Under the pieces are notes generated by a model. That model searched no databases. It saw only the letters and a program-made list of their open reading frames with translations, and had not been told where the DNA came from. A DNA stretch of 64,000 bases from Streptosporangiales bacterium (GTDB taxonomy: Bacteria > Actinomycetota > Actinomycetes > Streptosporangiales > WHST01): assembly GCA_009379825.1 (NCBI GenBank), contig WHTA01000005.1, forward strand, positions 1 through 64,000, read 5' to 3'. Within the stretch, counting starts at the first letter, position 1. The number at the start of each line of letters is the position of its first letter. The position numbers and the translations under genes were made by a program. Shown in pieces: positions 25,447 through 34,591 of this stretch.

Positions 25447-25463
25447 GTAAACATTTGTTTTAC
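25447..25463. promoter_or_regulatory. Candidate operator of the XRE-cupin regulator
   Basis: GTAAA (25447-25451) and TTTAC (25459-25463) with a 7-base AT-rich spacer, 15 bases before the regulator's start. The AT-rich block stands out from its GC-rich surroundings. Confidence 0.5.
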
Positions 25464-25557
25464 ACGAAGAATCAGGCGTTTCGTTCGGATGAGGGTAAGC
25501 GCTCACCCAGACCCTGACAACCCCTGCTACGTCCGGGTCCTGATGCAGGCCAGAGCG

Positions 25558-26220
25558 TCAGGCGGTGCTCGACTCGATGTTCGCGATCATCGTCTCCTCG
25601 ACGTACGTCAAGCGCTCCACCATCGACGCCCTTGCGGCGTCCCACTCGCCGCGGCGCATCAGCCGGACGAACTTGCGGTGGTTCTTCAGCTCCCTCGGCC
25701 AGTCGGACGGCTGCTCCACCACGGCCAGCAGCGGCCGTAGGTCCCGCAGCAGCTCCGCGTACATCCCCACCAGGCGCTCCGACCCGGTCATCCGCACCAG
25801 CTCCAGGTGGCACTGGAGGTCGGCCGCCAGGATGCTCGGCTTGTCCTCGGTGCGCATGGCGTCGGCCAGTGCGGCCACCCGCTTCTCCACCGGGCCGAGC
25901 GGGTCGCCCGTGGACTCCTCGGCGGCGCTCACGGCGGCGAACTCGATCCACCTGCGGGCGCGGAAGATGTCGGTGATCTCGTCCGGGCGGAGCCTGCGGA
26001 CCTCCCAGCCACGACCGTTGTCACGGCGCACCACCAGCCGGTCCTTGCGCAGTACGAGCAGCGCCTCACGTACGGTGCTGCGGGCCACCTGCAGGCTGTC
26101 GGCGAGGTCCAGCTCGCGCAGTCGCGTGCCCGGCGGCAGGGTGCCGTCGAACATCCGGTCCCGCAGACCGTCGGCCACCTGCTCGACCGCCGAACGCCGG
26201 TCGAGGCGGAGCGACTCCAC
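25558..26220 (-). CDS. GntR-family regulator with FCD domain
   Basis: 220 residues. The winged helix (about 8-75) includes GTLPPGTRLRELDLADSLQVARSTVREALLVL (split here by variable residues), and the FCD all-helical ligand domain spans ~85-212, with the metal-binding pattern around HLELVRMTGSERLVG and NHRKFVRLMRRGEW. FadR/FCD proteins sense carboxylate metabolites and repress nearby catabolic genes. It lies upstream of no gene on its own strand; the next gene downstream on the other side of the gap is the MFS carrier on the same strand. Likely regulates the 26-30 kb catabolic block. Confidence 0.9.
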   Translation of the reverse strand: MESLRLDRRSAVEQVADGLRDRMFDGTLPPGTRLRELDLADSLQVARSTVREALLVLRKDRLVVRRDNGRGWEVRRLRPDEITDIFRARRWIEFAAVSAAEESTGDPLGPVEKRVAALADAMRTEDKPSILAADLQCHLELVRMTGSERLVGMYAELLRDLRPLLAVVEQPSDWPRELKNHRKFVRLMRRGEWDAARASMVERLTYVEETMIANIESSTA

Positions 26221-26283
26221 CGCTACCCCCTTCTGCCCGTCCTGGTGCCCTTCGCCGCCAGCTTAGGGCGTGGGGCGGCAGCG

Positions 26284-27651
26284 TCAGGTGCTCCGGTCGC
26301 TCGCGGTACCCGCAGCGGCGCCGCGGGTGGCGGACGCCTCGGCGAGCTTCAGGTGCCGGGTCTCCGGTGCCATGAACCACGACACGACGGTGCCCACGAC
26401 GCCGATGCCCGCCGCGATGAGCAGGGCACCGCGCACACCGAGTGCCTCCGTCGTGCTCGGCAGCAGGAACGTACCTGCCGCGGAGCCGAGCCGGCTCATC
26501 CCGGTCGCCACCCCCATGCCGGTGGCGCGCAGCTCCGTCGGGAACAGCTCGTTGGGGTAGACGACTGCAGACTGCTGCCGGCGGCCTCGGAGACGTGGTA
26601 CAGGATGAACAGCGCGATGGTGATGGCGGCGATGCTCGGCGGGACGATGCTCAGCGCAGCGAACGCCGCCGTGAAGATGACGAACGTGCTGAGCAGCAGC
26701 AACCGGCGGCCGATGGCGTTGACCGCCCACACGCCGAACGCGATACCGAGGATCGGGAACAGCATGATGAGCACACTTCCGCCGAGCTCGTTGGTCACAC
26801 CGAACGACTCGAGCAGCTTGGGCTGGTAGGTACGTACGGCGAACGACGGTGCCACCTGGCAGATCCAGAAGACTGAGCAGAACACCAGCGGGCCACCGTA
26901 GCCGCGGCGGAAGATGGTGACGATGTTCGCCAGGCCACTGCCCCGGGTGCTGGTGCGGTGCTGTGCTTCCGCCACCATCGCATCGAAGTCGACGTCCGGC
27001 CCGAGGCACTTGCGTACCACCTCGCGCGCCTTGTCCACCCGGCCGGCGGAGACGAGCCAGCGCGGCGACTCGGGTACGCCGATCCGCAACAACAGGAAGA
27101 CCAACGCGGGCACCCGTCGCCAGCATCCACCGCCAGGCGTCGTCGCCGAGCGCCGACATCGAGTAGCCGATGACGAAGCTGAGCGCGTAGCCGACCCACC
27201 AGGCGAACACCAGCCCGGAGAGCACCGGCCCACGCATCCGGCGAGGGATGTACTCGGTGGCGATGGCCGTGGCGATCGGGTAGTCGGCGCCGATGGCGAG
27301 GCCGATCACCAGTCGGATGAGGAACAGCTGCCATCCCTCGGTCACGACGAACTGCAGCAGTGAGCCGACAACGAACACGACCAGGTTCATCACGTACATG
27401 CCCTGGCGACCGAACCGGTCGGTCATCGGCCCGAGGATGAGTCCGCCGGCGAAGAGCCCGATGAGCGCGGAGCTGGCGATCAGGCCTTCCCACAGCGAGC
27501 TGAGCTCGAGGCCGGTGGACAGGGTCGGCAGTGCCACGGCGATGATGCCGAGCAGGTAGCCGTCACAGAACGGACAGCCACCGGTGACGAACGCGACCTT
27601 CTTGTGGAATCGACTGATCGGCAGCTCGTCGGCCGGGATCAGGTTGGACAT
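26284..27651 (-). pseudogene. MFS metabolite transporter with two frame breaks
   Basis: From ATG 27651 (MSNLIPADELPISRFHKK) the protein is a 12-helix major facilitator of the sugar/metabolite-proton symporter group: LILGPMTDRFGRQGMYVMNL is the loop 2-3 motif and ATEYIPRRMRGPV the later conserved loop. An extra base at about 27113-27115 shifts the frame after WRWMLATG. The carrier continues in the next frame (LRIGVPESPRWLVSAGR) to about 26570, where one base is missing and the original frame resumes (YPNELFPTELRATGMG) to a stop at 26284. As written it ends early. The substrate is unknown but probably the compound used by the adjacent flavin oxidoreductase. Confidence 0.8.
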
Positions 27652-27677
27652 GGGGACTTCTATCGACTGCCGTTCCT

Positions 27678-29641
27678 CTAAACGGCGGCACCTGCCAGCG
27701 CCCCCTCGCGCACGGCGTCGCGCAACGTACGTGGCGCGACGCAGTCGCCGACCGCGCGTACTTCGAACTCGGTGTCCGCCCCGTCGAGCTCGCGCAACAG
27801 GCCGGTTCGTGACGCGGCGATGCCTGCGAACACGACGAGCGACCCGTCGACCGTCACCTCGCGCTTGGACCAGACGTTGCGGAACCGCAAGCCGTCGCCG
27901 GAGTCGGGCAGCAGCTCGGTGTCGTTGACCGCCTCGACGCCCAACGCCGTCAGCGTGCGCCGCAGGAACGGCAGCTGGGTGGGGTTGACGTCCTGGCACG
28001 GTGCCTGCAGTGGCGTCACCAGGCGGACGCGCGCGCCGCGTTCCGCCAGCTCGACCGCGACCAGGCCGCCGCGGATGCCGGCGTCGCGGTCGTAGACGAC
28101 CACCGACTCGCCCTCGGGTACGTCGACGGCTCCGTCGAACACCGCGACGTCGGTGACGCATCGCTGACCGCCGGCCGGGTCGCGCGGTGCCGTCGCCTCC
28201 GCGCCCGTCGCCATGATCACGACGTCCGCCTCGGCCGCCCGCAGGGTCGCGGCATCGGCGGGGGTGCCGAGCGACACCCGTACGCCGAGGTGGTCGAGCT
28301 CACTGGCCAACCAGTCCACGTGCCTGCCGAGATGCGGCCGGTGCGGTGACTTGCGCGCGGTGGTGATCTGCCCGCCGAGGGCCGGTACCGGCTTCGAGCA
28401 GCGAGACCTGGTGGCCGCGGGACGCCGCCACCCGCGCGGCCTCCATGCCGGCCGGGCCACCGCCGACCACGACGACCCGCCGCGGCGTGGTCGCACGCTC
28501 CGGCCGGTCCAGCTCGTCGTGACCGAGCACCGGGTTCACCGCGCACTTGACGGTGAGGCGCTGGTAGCTGCGCCCGATGCAACCGTCGTTGATGGCTATG
28601 CAGGGCCGCACCCGGTCGAGCTCGCCCGCGGTGAGCTTCGTGACGATGTCCGGGTCGGCCATGTGCGCCCTGGTCATCGCGACGAGGTCGCAGTCACCGG
28701 CGGCGAGCGCCTGCTCGGCCTGCTCCGCGTCGAGGATCCTGCCGGCACACAGCACGGGCACCGACACGACGTCCTTCACCGCACGGGCCAACGGCAGGTA
28801 GCAGCCGCGGTCGAAGGTGTCCGGCGGCACGGTCCCCGCCTGTGTCTCCAGCGTGGCGCCGGTGCCGCCGCTGATGTCGAACAGGTCGATCGCGCCGAGC
28901 CCGTCCAGGTACCGGGCGATCTCGAGCATGTCGTCGGGCCCGAGACCGATGTCGTCGGTCAACGGGTCGCCGGTCATCCGTAAGCCGACGAGGAAGTCGG
29001 ACGGCACGGCGGCGCGCACCGCACGCACCACCTCGGTGCCGAACCGCATCCGGCCGGCGAAGTCACTGCCGTACACGTCGTCGCGCCGGTTGACCACCGG
29101 GGCTCCAGAACTGCTCGATCAGCTGGCCGCCGAACGACGTGATCTCCACGCCGTCCCAGCCACAGCGGTGCAGCCTGACCGCGGCGTCGGCGAACGACGC
29201 GACGATCCCGTCGATCTCCGCGACGGTCAGCTCGTGCGGCACCTCGCGGCGGGCCGGCTCCGGCACCTGCGAAGGCGCGAGCAACGGCTGCTCCGTCGTC
29301 ACCGAGCTGCCGCGCCTGCCGACGTGGTTGGCCTGCGACATGATGACGGCGCCGTGCCTGTGCGTGGCCGCCGCGAGCTGGGTCAGCAGCGGCTCGTTCT
29401 CCGGGTCCCACAGGCTCACCCGACCGTGGATGGCGCCGGCCTGCGCGTGCACGCTCGCGGCACCGAAACAGATCAGCAGACCCACGCCGCCCTCCGCCCT
29501 GCGGGCGAGGTAGTCGACGTACTCCTTGGTGAGCCGACCGTCGTGGTCCCAGTTCAGGTTGTGCGCCGTCACCGTCACCCGGTTGCGGAGCTGCTTGCTG
29601 CCGACCTGGAACGGGCTGGTCAGCTGGGGGAAAAGAGCCAC
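27678..29641 (-). pseudogene. Old-yellow-enzyme/2,4-dienoyl-CoA reductase-type flavoprotein, two frame breaks
   Basis: GTG 29641 follows GGAAGGAG. The N-terminal TIM barrel (LRNRVTVTAHNLNWDHDGRL, SQANHVGRRGS, GVEITSFGGQLIEQFWSP) belongs to the NADH:flavin oxidoreductase family with a C-terminal NAD(P)/FAD domain (VVVVGGGPAGMEAARVAA). An extra G in a GGGG run near 29101 and an extra base near 28386 split it into three frames. The Fe-S region reads RPCIAINDGC...VKCAVNP, so one of the usual four Cys (CxxC) is Ile. Homologues demethylate N-methyl amino acids or reduce enoyl-CoA. About 645 residues if restored. Substrate unknown. Confidence 0.8.
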
Positions 29642-29767
29642 GGCGGGACACTCCTTCCAATTGAGTCCGACAGACTGACAGTCGGACTCAATCGGGTCCA
29701 GGCCCGTCTCAGCCAATGGACAGCACGGACTGTCAGGAGAAGGGCGAAGAAGAGTGCCAGGATCGAC

Positions 29768-30619
29768 TCAGTCGGGGAGGTCGAACAGGCCCATCCGGGC
29801 CCACACGGCTTCGGTGCGTTCCACGCCCTGCCTGGCGTCCTCGCCACCGAGCCTGGTCAGCTCGGCGAGGATGCCGTGCACGACGGCCATCGCCGGGGTC
29901 AACGAAGGGAACGAGCTGACGCCCTCACTGGGCACCACGACGACGTGGTCGGCCAGCTCGGACAGCGGTGACATCCGCCTGTCGGTGACGACGCACGTGC
30001 TCACCCCCCGCTCGTTGGCGATCTCCGTCGCCTCGAGCACCTGCCTGGGCAGCCACCACAGGCTGAAGGTGACCAGACAGTCCTCCGGCCGCATGCGTGC
30101 CACGGTGTTCGCGAGATGGGTGCCGAAGTGGCGCTCGAGCTGCATCTCGCGCCCCATGGTGGTGCCGATGTGCACGAGCTGCAGCCCGGGTGCGGCGAAC
30201 GTGCCTGACCCGACGACCACCGTCTTGCTGGCCGCGTCGATGGTCGCGGCGACGGCCTGCAGCGCCTCCACGTCGATGGTGGCGGCCAGCGTCTCCAGGT
30301 TCTCGATGTCGCGGCGGATCGCGTCGATCGCGGGCGTCGCTACGGCGGCGTCGTGCTCCGCGTACACCTGCCGGGCCGACAGCGAGGCGAGGTAGCGGCT
30401 GCGTACCTCGAGCCGCAGCGCCGGCCAACCGCTGAACCCCAGCTGCCTCGCCGTCCGCACGACCGTCGCGACGTTGACGCCCGCCCGGCTAGCGAGCTCC
30501 GCGGTGGACGCGTACGACGCGAGATGCGGCTGGGTGGCGAGGACGTCGACCACCCGGGTGGCCGCAGGACCGGTCGTCGTCGCGGCCGCCAGGTCCGCTA
30601 TCCAGCGTTGGACCGACAC
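29768..30619 (-). CDS. MurR/RpiR-family transcriptional regulator
   Basis: 283 residues. An N-terminal RpiR helix-turn-helix (~1-75) includes STAELASRAGVNVATVVRTARQLGFSGWPAL (with variable residues), and a SIS sugar-isomerase-like domain (~125-250) has KTVVVGSGTFAAPGLQL and CVVTDRRMSPLSELADHVVVV. SIS domains bind phosphosugars or other small ligands. Transcribed away from the SSS symporter; an inverted repeat between them overlaps a likely symporter promoter. Probably controls the symporter-amidohydrolase operon. Confidence 0.9.
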   Translation of the reverse strand: MSVQRWIADLAAATTTGPAATRVVDVLATQPHLASYASTAELASRAGVNVATVVRTARQLGFSGWPALRLEVRSRYLASLSARQVYAEHDAAVATPAIDAIRRDIENLETLAATIDVEALQAVAATIDAASKTVVVGSGTFAAPGLQLVHIGTTMGREMQLERHFGTHLANTVARMRPEDCLVTFSLWWLPRQVLEATEIANERGVSTCVVTDRRMSPLSELADHVVVVPSEGVSSFPSLTPAMAVVHGILAELTRLGGEDARQGVERTEAVWARMGLFDLPD

Positions 30620-30647
30620 CGAACCCCTCCGATCGATACAACGACTA

Positions 30648-30676
30648 TTGCACAGCGAGGGTTAGTGATGTAACCA
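30648..30676 (+). promoter_or_regulatory. Promoter and overlapping operator of the symporter operon
   Basis: TTGCAC (30648-30653) and TAACCA (30671-30676) are separated by 17 bases. An inverted repeat GGTTA (30660-30664) / TAACC (30671-30675) covers the spacer and -10, as expected for repression by the divergent RpiR protein. ATG 30715 lies 38 bases downstream. Confidence 0.45.
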
Positions 30677-30714
30677 TTGCGGCGCGGGGAGGCCGGGCAC
30701 AGCGGAGGCAGGCC

Positions 30715-32166
30715 ATGCAGACCGTCCACATCATCGTTCTCGTGCTGTACCTCGCCGTCATGGTTGCGATCGGCGTCTACTTCACCCGAGGGAGCAAGGT
30801 CGCAACCGGCGACGACTTCATGTTCGCCGGACGCCGGCTACCCAACATCGTCATGATCGGCACCCTGCTCGCCACCTGGGTGGGCTCAGGCACGATCATC
30901 GGCGGCGCGAACTTCGCCTACACGTACGGGCCGTTCGCCGGGCTCATCTTCTTCGCCGGCACACCGATCGGCATCCTGGTGCTCTTCTTCGCCGCGGCGA
31001 AGGTACGTGCACTCGCCAAGTACACGGTGCCCGAGCTGCTCGAGGCGCGCTTCGGCCCGACCACCCGGATGGTCGGCGCATTGGTGATCCTGCTCGCGTA
31101 CGTCGGGATCATCGCGTACCAGCTCATCGGCGGTGGGTACGTGATCAGCTTGGTCACGCCGCTGTCCACCGGGCAGGCGACCGTCGCGCTCGCGGTCCTC
31201 GTGACCTTCCTGGCGATCGGTGGCGGGCTGTTCAGCGTCGCGTGGACCGACTTCCTCTCCGCGATGGTGATCGTCTTCTCGCTCGTCGTCAGCGTGCCGA
31301 TCGTGCTCGCGGCGATCGGTTCCCCTGCGGACTACCTGGCCGAGCTGCCGGAGACGTCGCAACAGCTCACCGGCGGCCTCAGCGGGCTGCAGCTGCTCGG
31401 CTTCTTCCTCCCGTTGCTGCTGCTGATCCTCGCCGACCAGAACATGTACCAACGCCTCGCCGCGGCACGGGACGCGGGAACGGCGCGCAGCTCGACCGTC
31501 GGGTTCTTCCTCGGCAGCTTCCTCATCATCATCCCGGTCGCCCTGCTGGCCGCTGCGGCGTCGGTGGTGCTGCCGAACCTGGAGGACGCGGACACCGCGG
31601 TGCTGTCACTGGCGTCCGAGGGCATCGTGCCCGCGGTCATCGGCGGCCTGCTCCTCGCCGGCGCGCTGGCGTTCATCGTGACCACCGCGACGTCGTTCAT
31701 GCTGTCCGTCGGCGGCAACCTGCTCTACGACTTCTACCTGCGGTTTACGAAGCGCGAGGTGTCGGACCACTCCAGGCTGCGCCTGCACCGGCTCGCGGTG
31801 CTGCTCGTGGCCCTGTGCGCGTACATCCTCGGGCAGTTCTTCCCCACGGTCCTCGAGCTGCAGATCCACTCGTACACCATCTACGGCGTGGGCATCACCC
31901 CTGCGGTGATCGGGATGCTGTTCTGGCGGCGGGTGACCACGGCGGGCGCACTCGCCAGCATGATCTCCGGCGCCGCGGCCGTACTCATCTGGGAGTTCCC
32001 GCTCGGCAAGCCGATGGAGCTGAACTCCGTGCTCATCGCGCTGCCGATCTCCGTGCTCGCCCTGGTGGTCGGCAGCCTGCTCACCAAGCCCGACGAGCAG
32101 CGCCAACGCGCTGTCGAAGAAGCAATCAACGAGCACACCCAGCCAACGGGAGGAAGCACGCGATGA
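30715..32166 (+). CDS. Sodium:solute symporter (SSS family)
   Basis: 483 residues with about 13 membrane helices, the first at ~5-24. GDDFMFAGRRLPN after helix 1, ATWVGSGTIIGGANFAY in helix 2 and the ADQNMYQRLAAARDAGTARS loop are SSS hallmarks. The hydrophilic tail ends in TQPTGGSTR. Couples sodium entry to uptake of a small organic solute. Its TGA overlaps the ATG of the first amidohydrolase, so the imported compound is very likely the amidohydrolase substrate (an N-acyl or cyclic amide, or a Xaa-Pro-like dipeptide). Intact. Confidence 0.92.
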   Translation: MQTVHIIVLVLYLAVMVAIGVYFTRGSKVATGDDFMFAGRRLPNIVMIGTLLATWVGSGTIIGGANFAYTYGPFAGLIFFAGTPIGILVLFFAAAKVRALAKYTVPELLEARFGPTTRMVGALVILLAYVGIIAYQLIGGGYVISLVTPLSTGQATVALAVLVTFLAIGGGLFSVAWTDFLSAMVIVFSLVVSVPIVLAAIGSPADYLAELPETSQQLTGGLSGLQLLGFFLPLLLLILADQNMYQRLAAARDAGTARSSTVGFFLGSFLIIIPVALLAAAASVVLPNLEDADTAVLSLASEGIVPAVIGGLLLAGALAFIVTTATSFMLSVGGNLLYDFYLRFTKREVSDHSRLRLHRLAVLLVALCAYILGQFFPTVLELQIHSYTIYGVGITPAVIGMLFWRRVTTAGALASMISGAAAVLIWEFPLGKPMELNSVLIALPISVLALVVGSLLTKPDEQRQRAVEEAINEHTQPTGGSTR

Positions 32167-33404
32167 CGACGGACGACCTCGTACTCTTCGACAACGCATC
32201 GGTGCTCGACACGGTGGCCGCCGAGCTGCTGCCGGATCGCCGGGTGCTGGTACGTGGCTCGGACATCGTCGAGGTCGGCGGTCGCGACGTCACCGCACCC
32301 GAGCAGGCACGCACGTACGACCTGCGCGGCAAGACCCTCATGCCCGGCCTGGTCGACGCGCACGTACACCTGATCGCCGTTACCGCCGACCTGGCCGCGC
32401 AGGCGGAGTGGTCGCCGGCGTACGTCACCGCCAGGTCGGCGGTGAAGCTGCGCGAGACGCTGCTGCGTGGCTTCACCACCGTCCGCGACGTCGGCGGCGC
32501 CGACTACGGGCTCGCCGACGCGGTGGCCGAGGACCTGATCGCCGGCCCCCGGGTGCTGTTCGGCGGGAAGGCGCTCTCGCAGACCGGCGGGCACGCCGAT
32601 CTGCGGCACCGCGGGAAGGTCGAGTTCGACCAGCACCGGTGCTGCCCGCACATGGGCGTCGTCGTGGACGGCGTGGACGAGGTGCGCCGGGCGGCCCGCC
32701 ACCAGCTGCGCACCGGCGCCGACCACATAAAGATCATGCTCTCCGGCGGCGTCGCGTCGCCGACCGACCGGGTGGACTCCACCCAGTTCTCCGTGGACGA
32801 GATCCGCGCCGCGGTGGAGGAGGCGGAGGCGGCCAACCGCTACGTCACCGGACACGCATACACCGCGCGGGCGATCAACCGCGGGCTCGCGGCCGGGGTG
32901 CGCTGCATCGAGCACGGCAACCTGATGGACGAGAGCAGCATCGAGCTGTTCCTCGAGCACGACGCCTTCTACGTGCCGACGTTGGTCACGTACCACCAGC
33001 TCGCCGCGCAGGGCCGCGAGTACGGGCTGCCTGAGGAGAGCTTCCGCAAGGTCAGCGACGTGCTCGAACGCGGGCTCGGCGCCCTCGAGCTCGCGGACAA
33101 GCGCGGGGTGAACGTCGTGTTCGGCACCGACCTGCTCGGCGGCATGGACGTACACCAGCTGGACGAGTTCCGCATCCGCGCCGACGTGCAGCGGCCCGCG
33201 GACATCGTCCGTTCTGCGACCGTCACCGCCGCCCGGCTGCTGCAGCTGGAGGACCGCATCGGTCAGGTAAAGCCGGGCGCCTGGGCCGACCTGCTGGTCG
33301 TCGACGGCGACCCGTTGACCGACCTCAGGGTGCTCACCGCACCCGAGGACCGGCTGCAGCTGGTGATGAAGGCCGGCCGCGTCTACGCCGACCGGATCGG
33401 CTGA
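32163..33404 (+). CDS. Amidohydrolase, Xaa-Pro dipeptidase/imidazolonepropionase-like
   Basis: 413 residues. Metal ligands of the amidohydrolase superfamily are visible in order: DAHVHL after the N-terminal beta domain, the carboxylated Lys in DHIKIMLSGGVASP, the His of VTGHAYTARAINRGL, the His of CIEHGNLMDE, and the Asp of FGTDLLGG. The sequence GHAYTxxAI..EHGN is typical of the Cc2672/Sgx-type Xaa-Pro or Xaa-Lys/Arg dipeptidases. ATG 32163 overlaps the symporter stop (ATGA). Probably hydrolyses the solute brought in by the symporter. Cytosolic, binuclear zinc expected. Confidence 0.88.
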   Translation: MTTDDLVLFDNASVLDTVAAELLPDRRVLVRGSDIVEVGGRDVTAPEQARTYDLRGKTLMPGLVDAHVHLIAVTADLAAQAEWSPAYVTARSAVKLRETLLRGFTTVRDVGGADYGLADAVAEDLIAGPRVLFGGKALSQTGGHADLRHRGKVEFDQHRCCPHMGVVVDGVDEVRRAARHQLRTGADHIKIMLSGGVASPTDRVDSTQFSVDEIRAAVEEAEAANRYVTGHAYTARAINRGLAAGVRCIEHGNLMDESSIELFLEHDAFYVPTLVTYHQLAAQGREYGLPEESFRKVSDVLERGLGALELADKRGVNVVFGTDLLGGMDVHQLDEFRIRADVQRPADIVRSATVTAARLLQLEDRIGQVKPGAWADLLVVDGDPLTDLRVLTAPEDRLQLVMKAGRVYADRIG

Positions 33405-34591
33405 TGGCTCTCGTACTCCGCGGCGGCCTGGTCTGGGACGGCCTCGCCGGCGAGCCTTCCGCACTCGACGTCGTGCTGCACGACGACGGCACCATCGGCG
33501 AGGTGTGCCCCGCCGGGGGCGCATCAGTCACCGACGACGACGTCACGGTCGAGCTCGACGGCGCCTACGTGCTACCCGGACTGGTCGACAGTCACGTGCA
33601 CCTGGTCTGGTCAGGCGACCCCGACCCGGCACGCGTCGTCGACGAGGAAGGCGAGCAGCTCACCGTCGTGCGTGCGGTCACCCACGCGCAGCGGCAACTG
33701 GCCGCCGGCATCACGACCGTGCGCGACCTGGGCAGCAACTGGGACGTCGCCGTGACGGTCGCGAAGGCAATCGACCGCGGGATCTGCGCCGGGCCGACGG
33801 TCATCGCGTCCGGCCGCACGGTCATCATGACCGGCGGCCACGACCCGTTCTGGGGGATCTTCAGCGACGGCGTCGACGCCGTCACCCGCGCCGTACGCAA
33901 CCAGGTCAGCATCGGCGCCGGGGTGATCAAGACGGCGGCGACCGGCGGTGCGTACGGACAGTCCGAGGGCGAGGAGATCGGCCAGAGCGAGCTCAGCTAC
34001 GAGGAGCTCGCGGCGCTCGCCGCGGAGGCGCATCGCTTCGGTCGGAAGGTGGCCGCGCACGCCCTCGGCACCGAAGGCATCCGCAACGCGGTACGGGCCG
34101 GCGTGGACACCGTCGAACACGGCGTCTGTCTCACCGAGGACATCGTCGACACCATGCGCGCGCAGGGCACGGTGCTGTGCCCGACGCTCGCCACCTACCG
34201 CACGCTCGCCGCCGGCGACGGCATCCCCGATTACGCAGCGGCGAAGGCGCGCAGTGTCGTCGACACACACAGGGAGAGCTTCGCCATGGCGCTCGACGCG
34301 GGCATCCCGATCATCGCGGGCACCGACGCCGGCGCGCCGAACCTCCCCCATCCGTGCCTGGTCGACGAGCTAGAGGTGCTGCACGAGTACGGCATGCCGG
34401 TGCTCGACGTGCTGCGCTCGGCCACCTCGACCGCGGCGAGCGCGCTCGACCGGGAGGACCGTGCGGGCGTCGTACGCACGGGCGCGCCTGCCGACCTCGT
34501 CATCGTCACCGCCGACCCGTTCGCCGACCCGGCCAACCTCCGCCGGGTCTGGGGGGTCGTACGCGGAGGCGGCTTCACCCGTCACCCCTGA
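33404..34591 (+). CDS. Second amidohydrolase of the symporter operon
   Basis: 395 residues. DSHVHLVWSGD, the carboxy-Lys region VIKTAATGGAYGQSEG, the AAHALGTEGIRNAV and VEHGVCLTED His residues and the GTDAGAPN Asp are conserved, again a binuclear amidohydrolase of the imidazolonepropionase-like branch. ATG 33404 shares one base with the preceding TGA. Identity to its neighbour looks limited, so this is an old duplication or two distinct specificities, such as the two steps of one pathway or two side-chain classes. The 3' end overlaps the convergent TetR gene by 10 bases. Confidence 0.88.
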   Translation: MALVLRGGLVWDGLAGEPSALDVVLHDDGTIGEVCPAGGASVTDDDVTVELDGAYVLPGLVDSHVHLVWSGDPDPARVVDEEGEQLTVVRAVTHAQRQLAAGITTVRDLGSNWDVAVTVAKAIDRGICAGPTVIASGRTVIMTGGHDPFWGIFSDGVDAVTRAVRNQVSIGAGVIKTAATGGAYGQSEGEEIGQSELSYEELAALAAEAHRFGRKVAAHALGTEGIRNAVRAGVDTVEHGVCLTEDIVDTMRAQGTVLCPTLATYRTLAAGDGIPDYAAAKARSVVDTHRESFAMALDAGIPIIAGTDAGAPNLPHPCLVDELEVLHEYGMPVLDVLRSATSTAASALDREDRAGVVRTGAPADLVIVTADPFADPANLRRVWGVVRGGGFTRHP

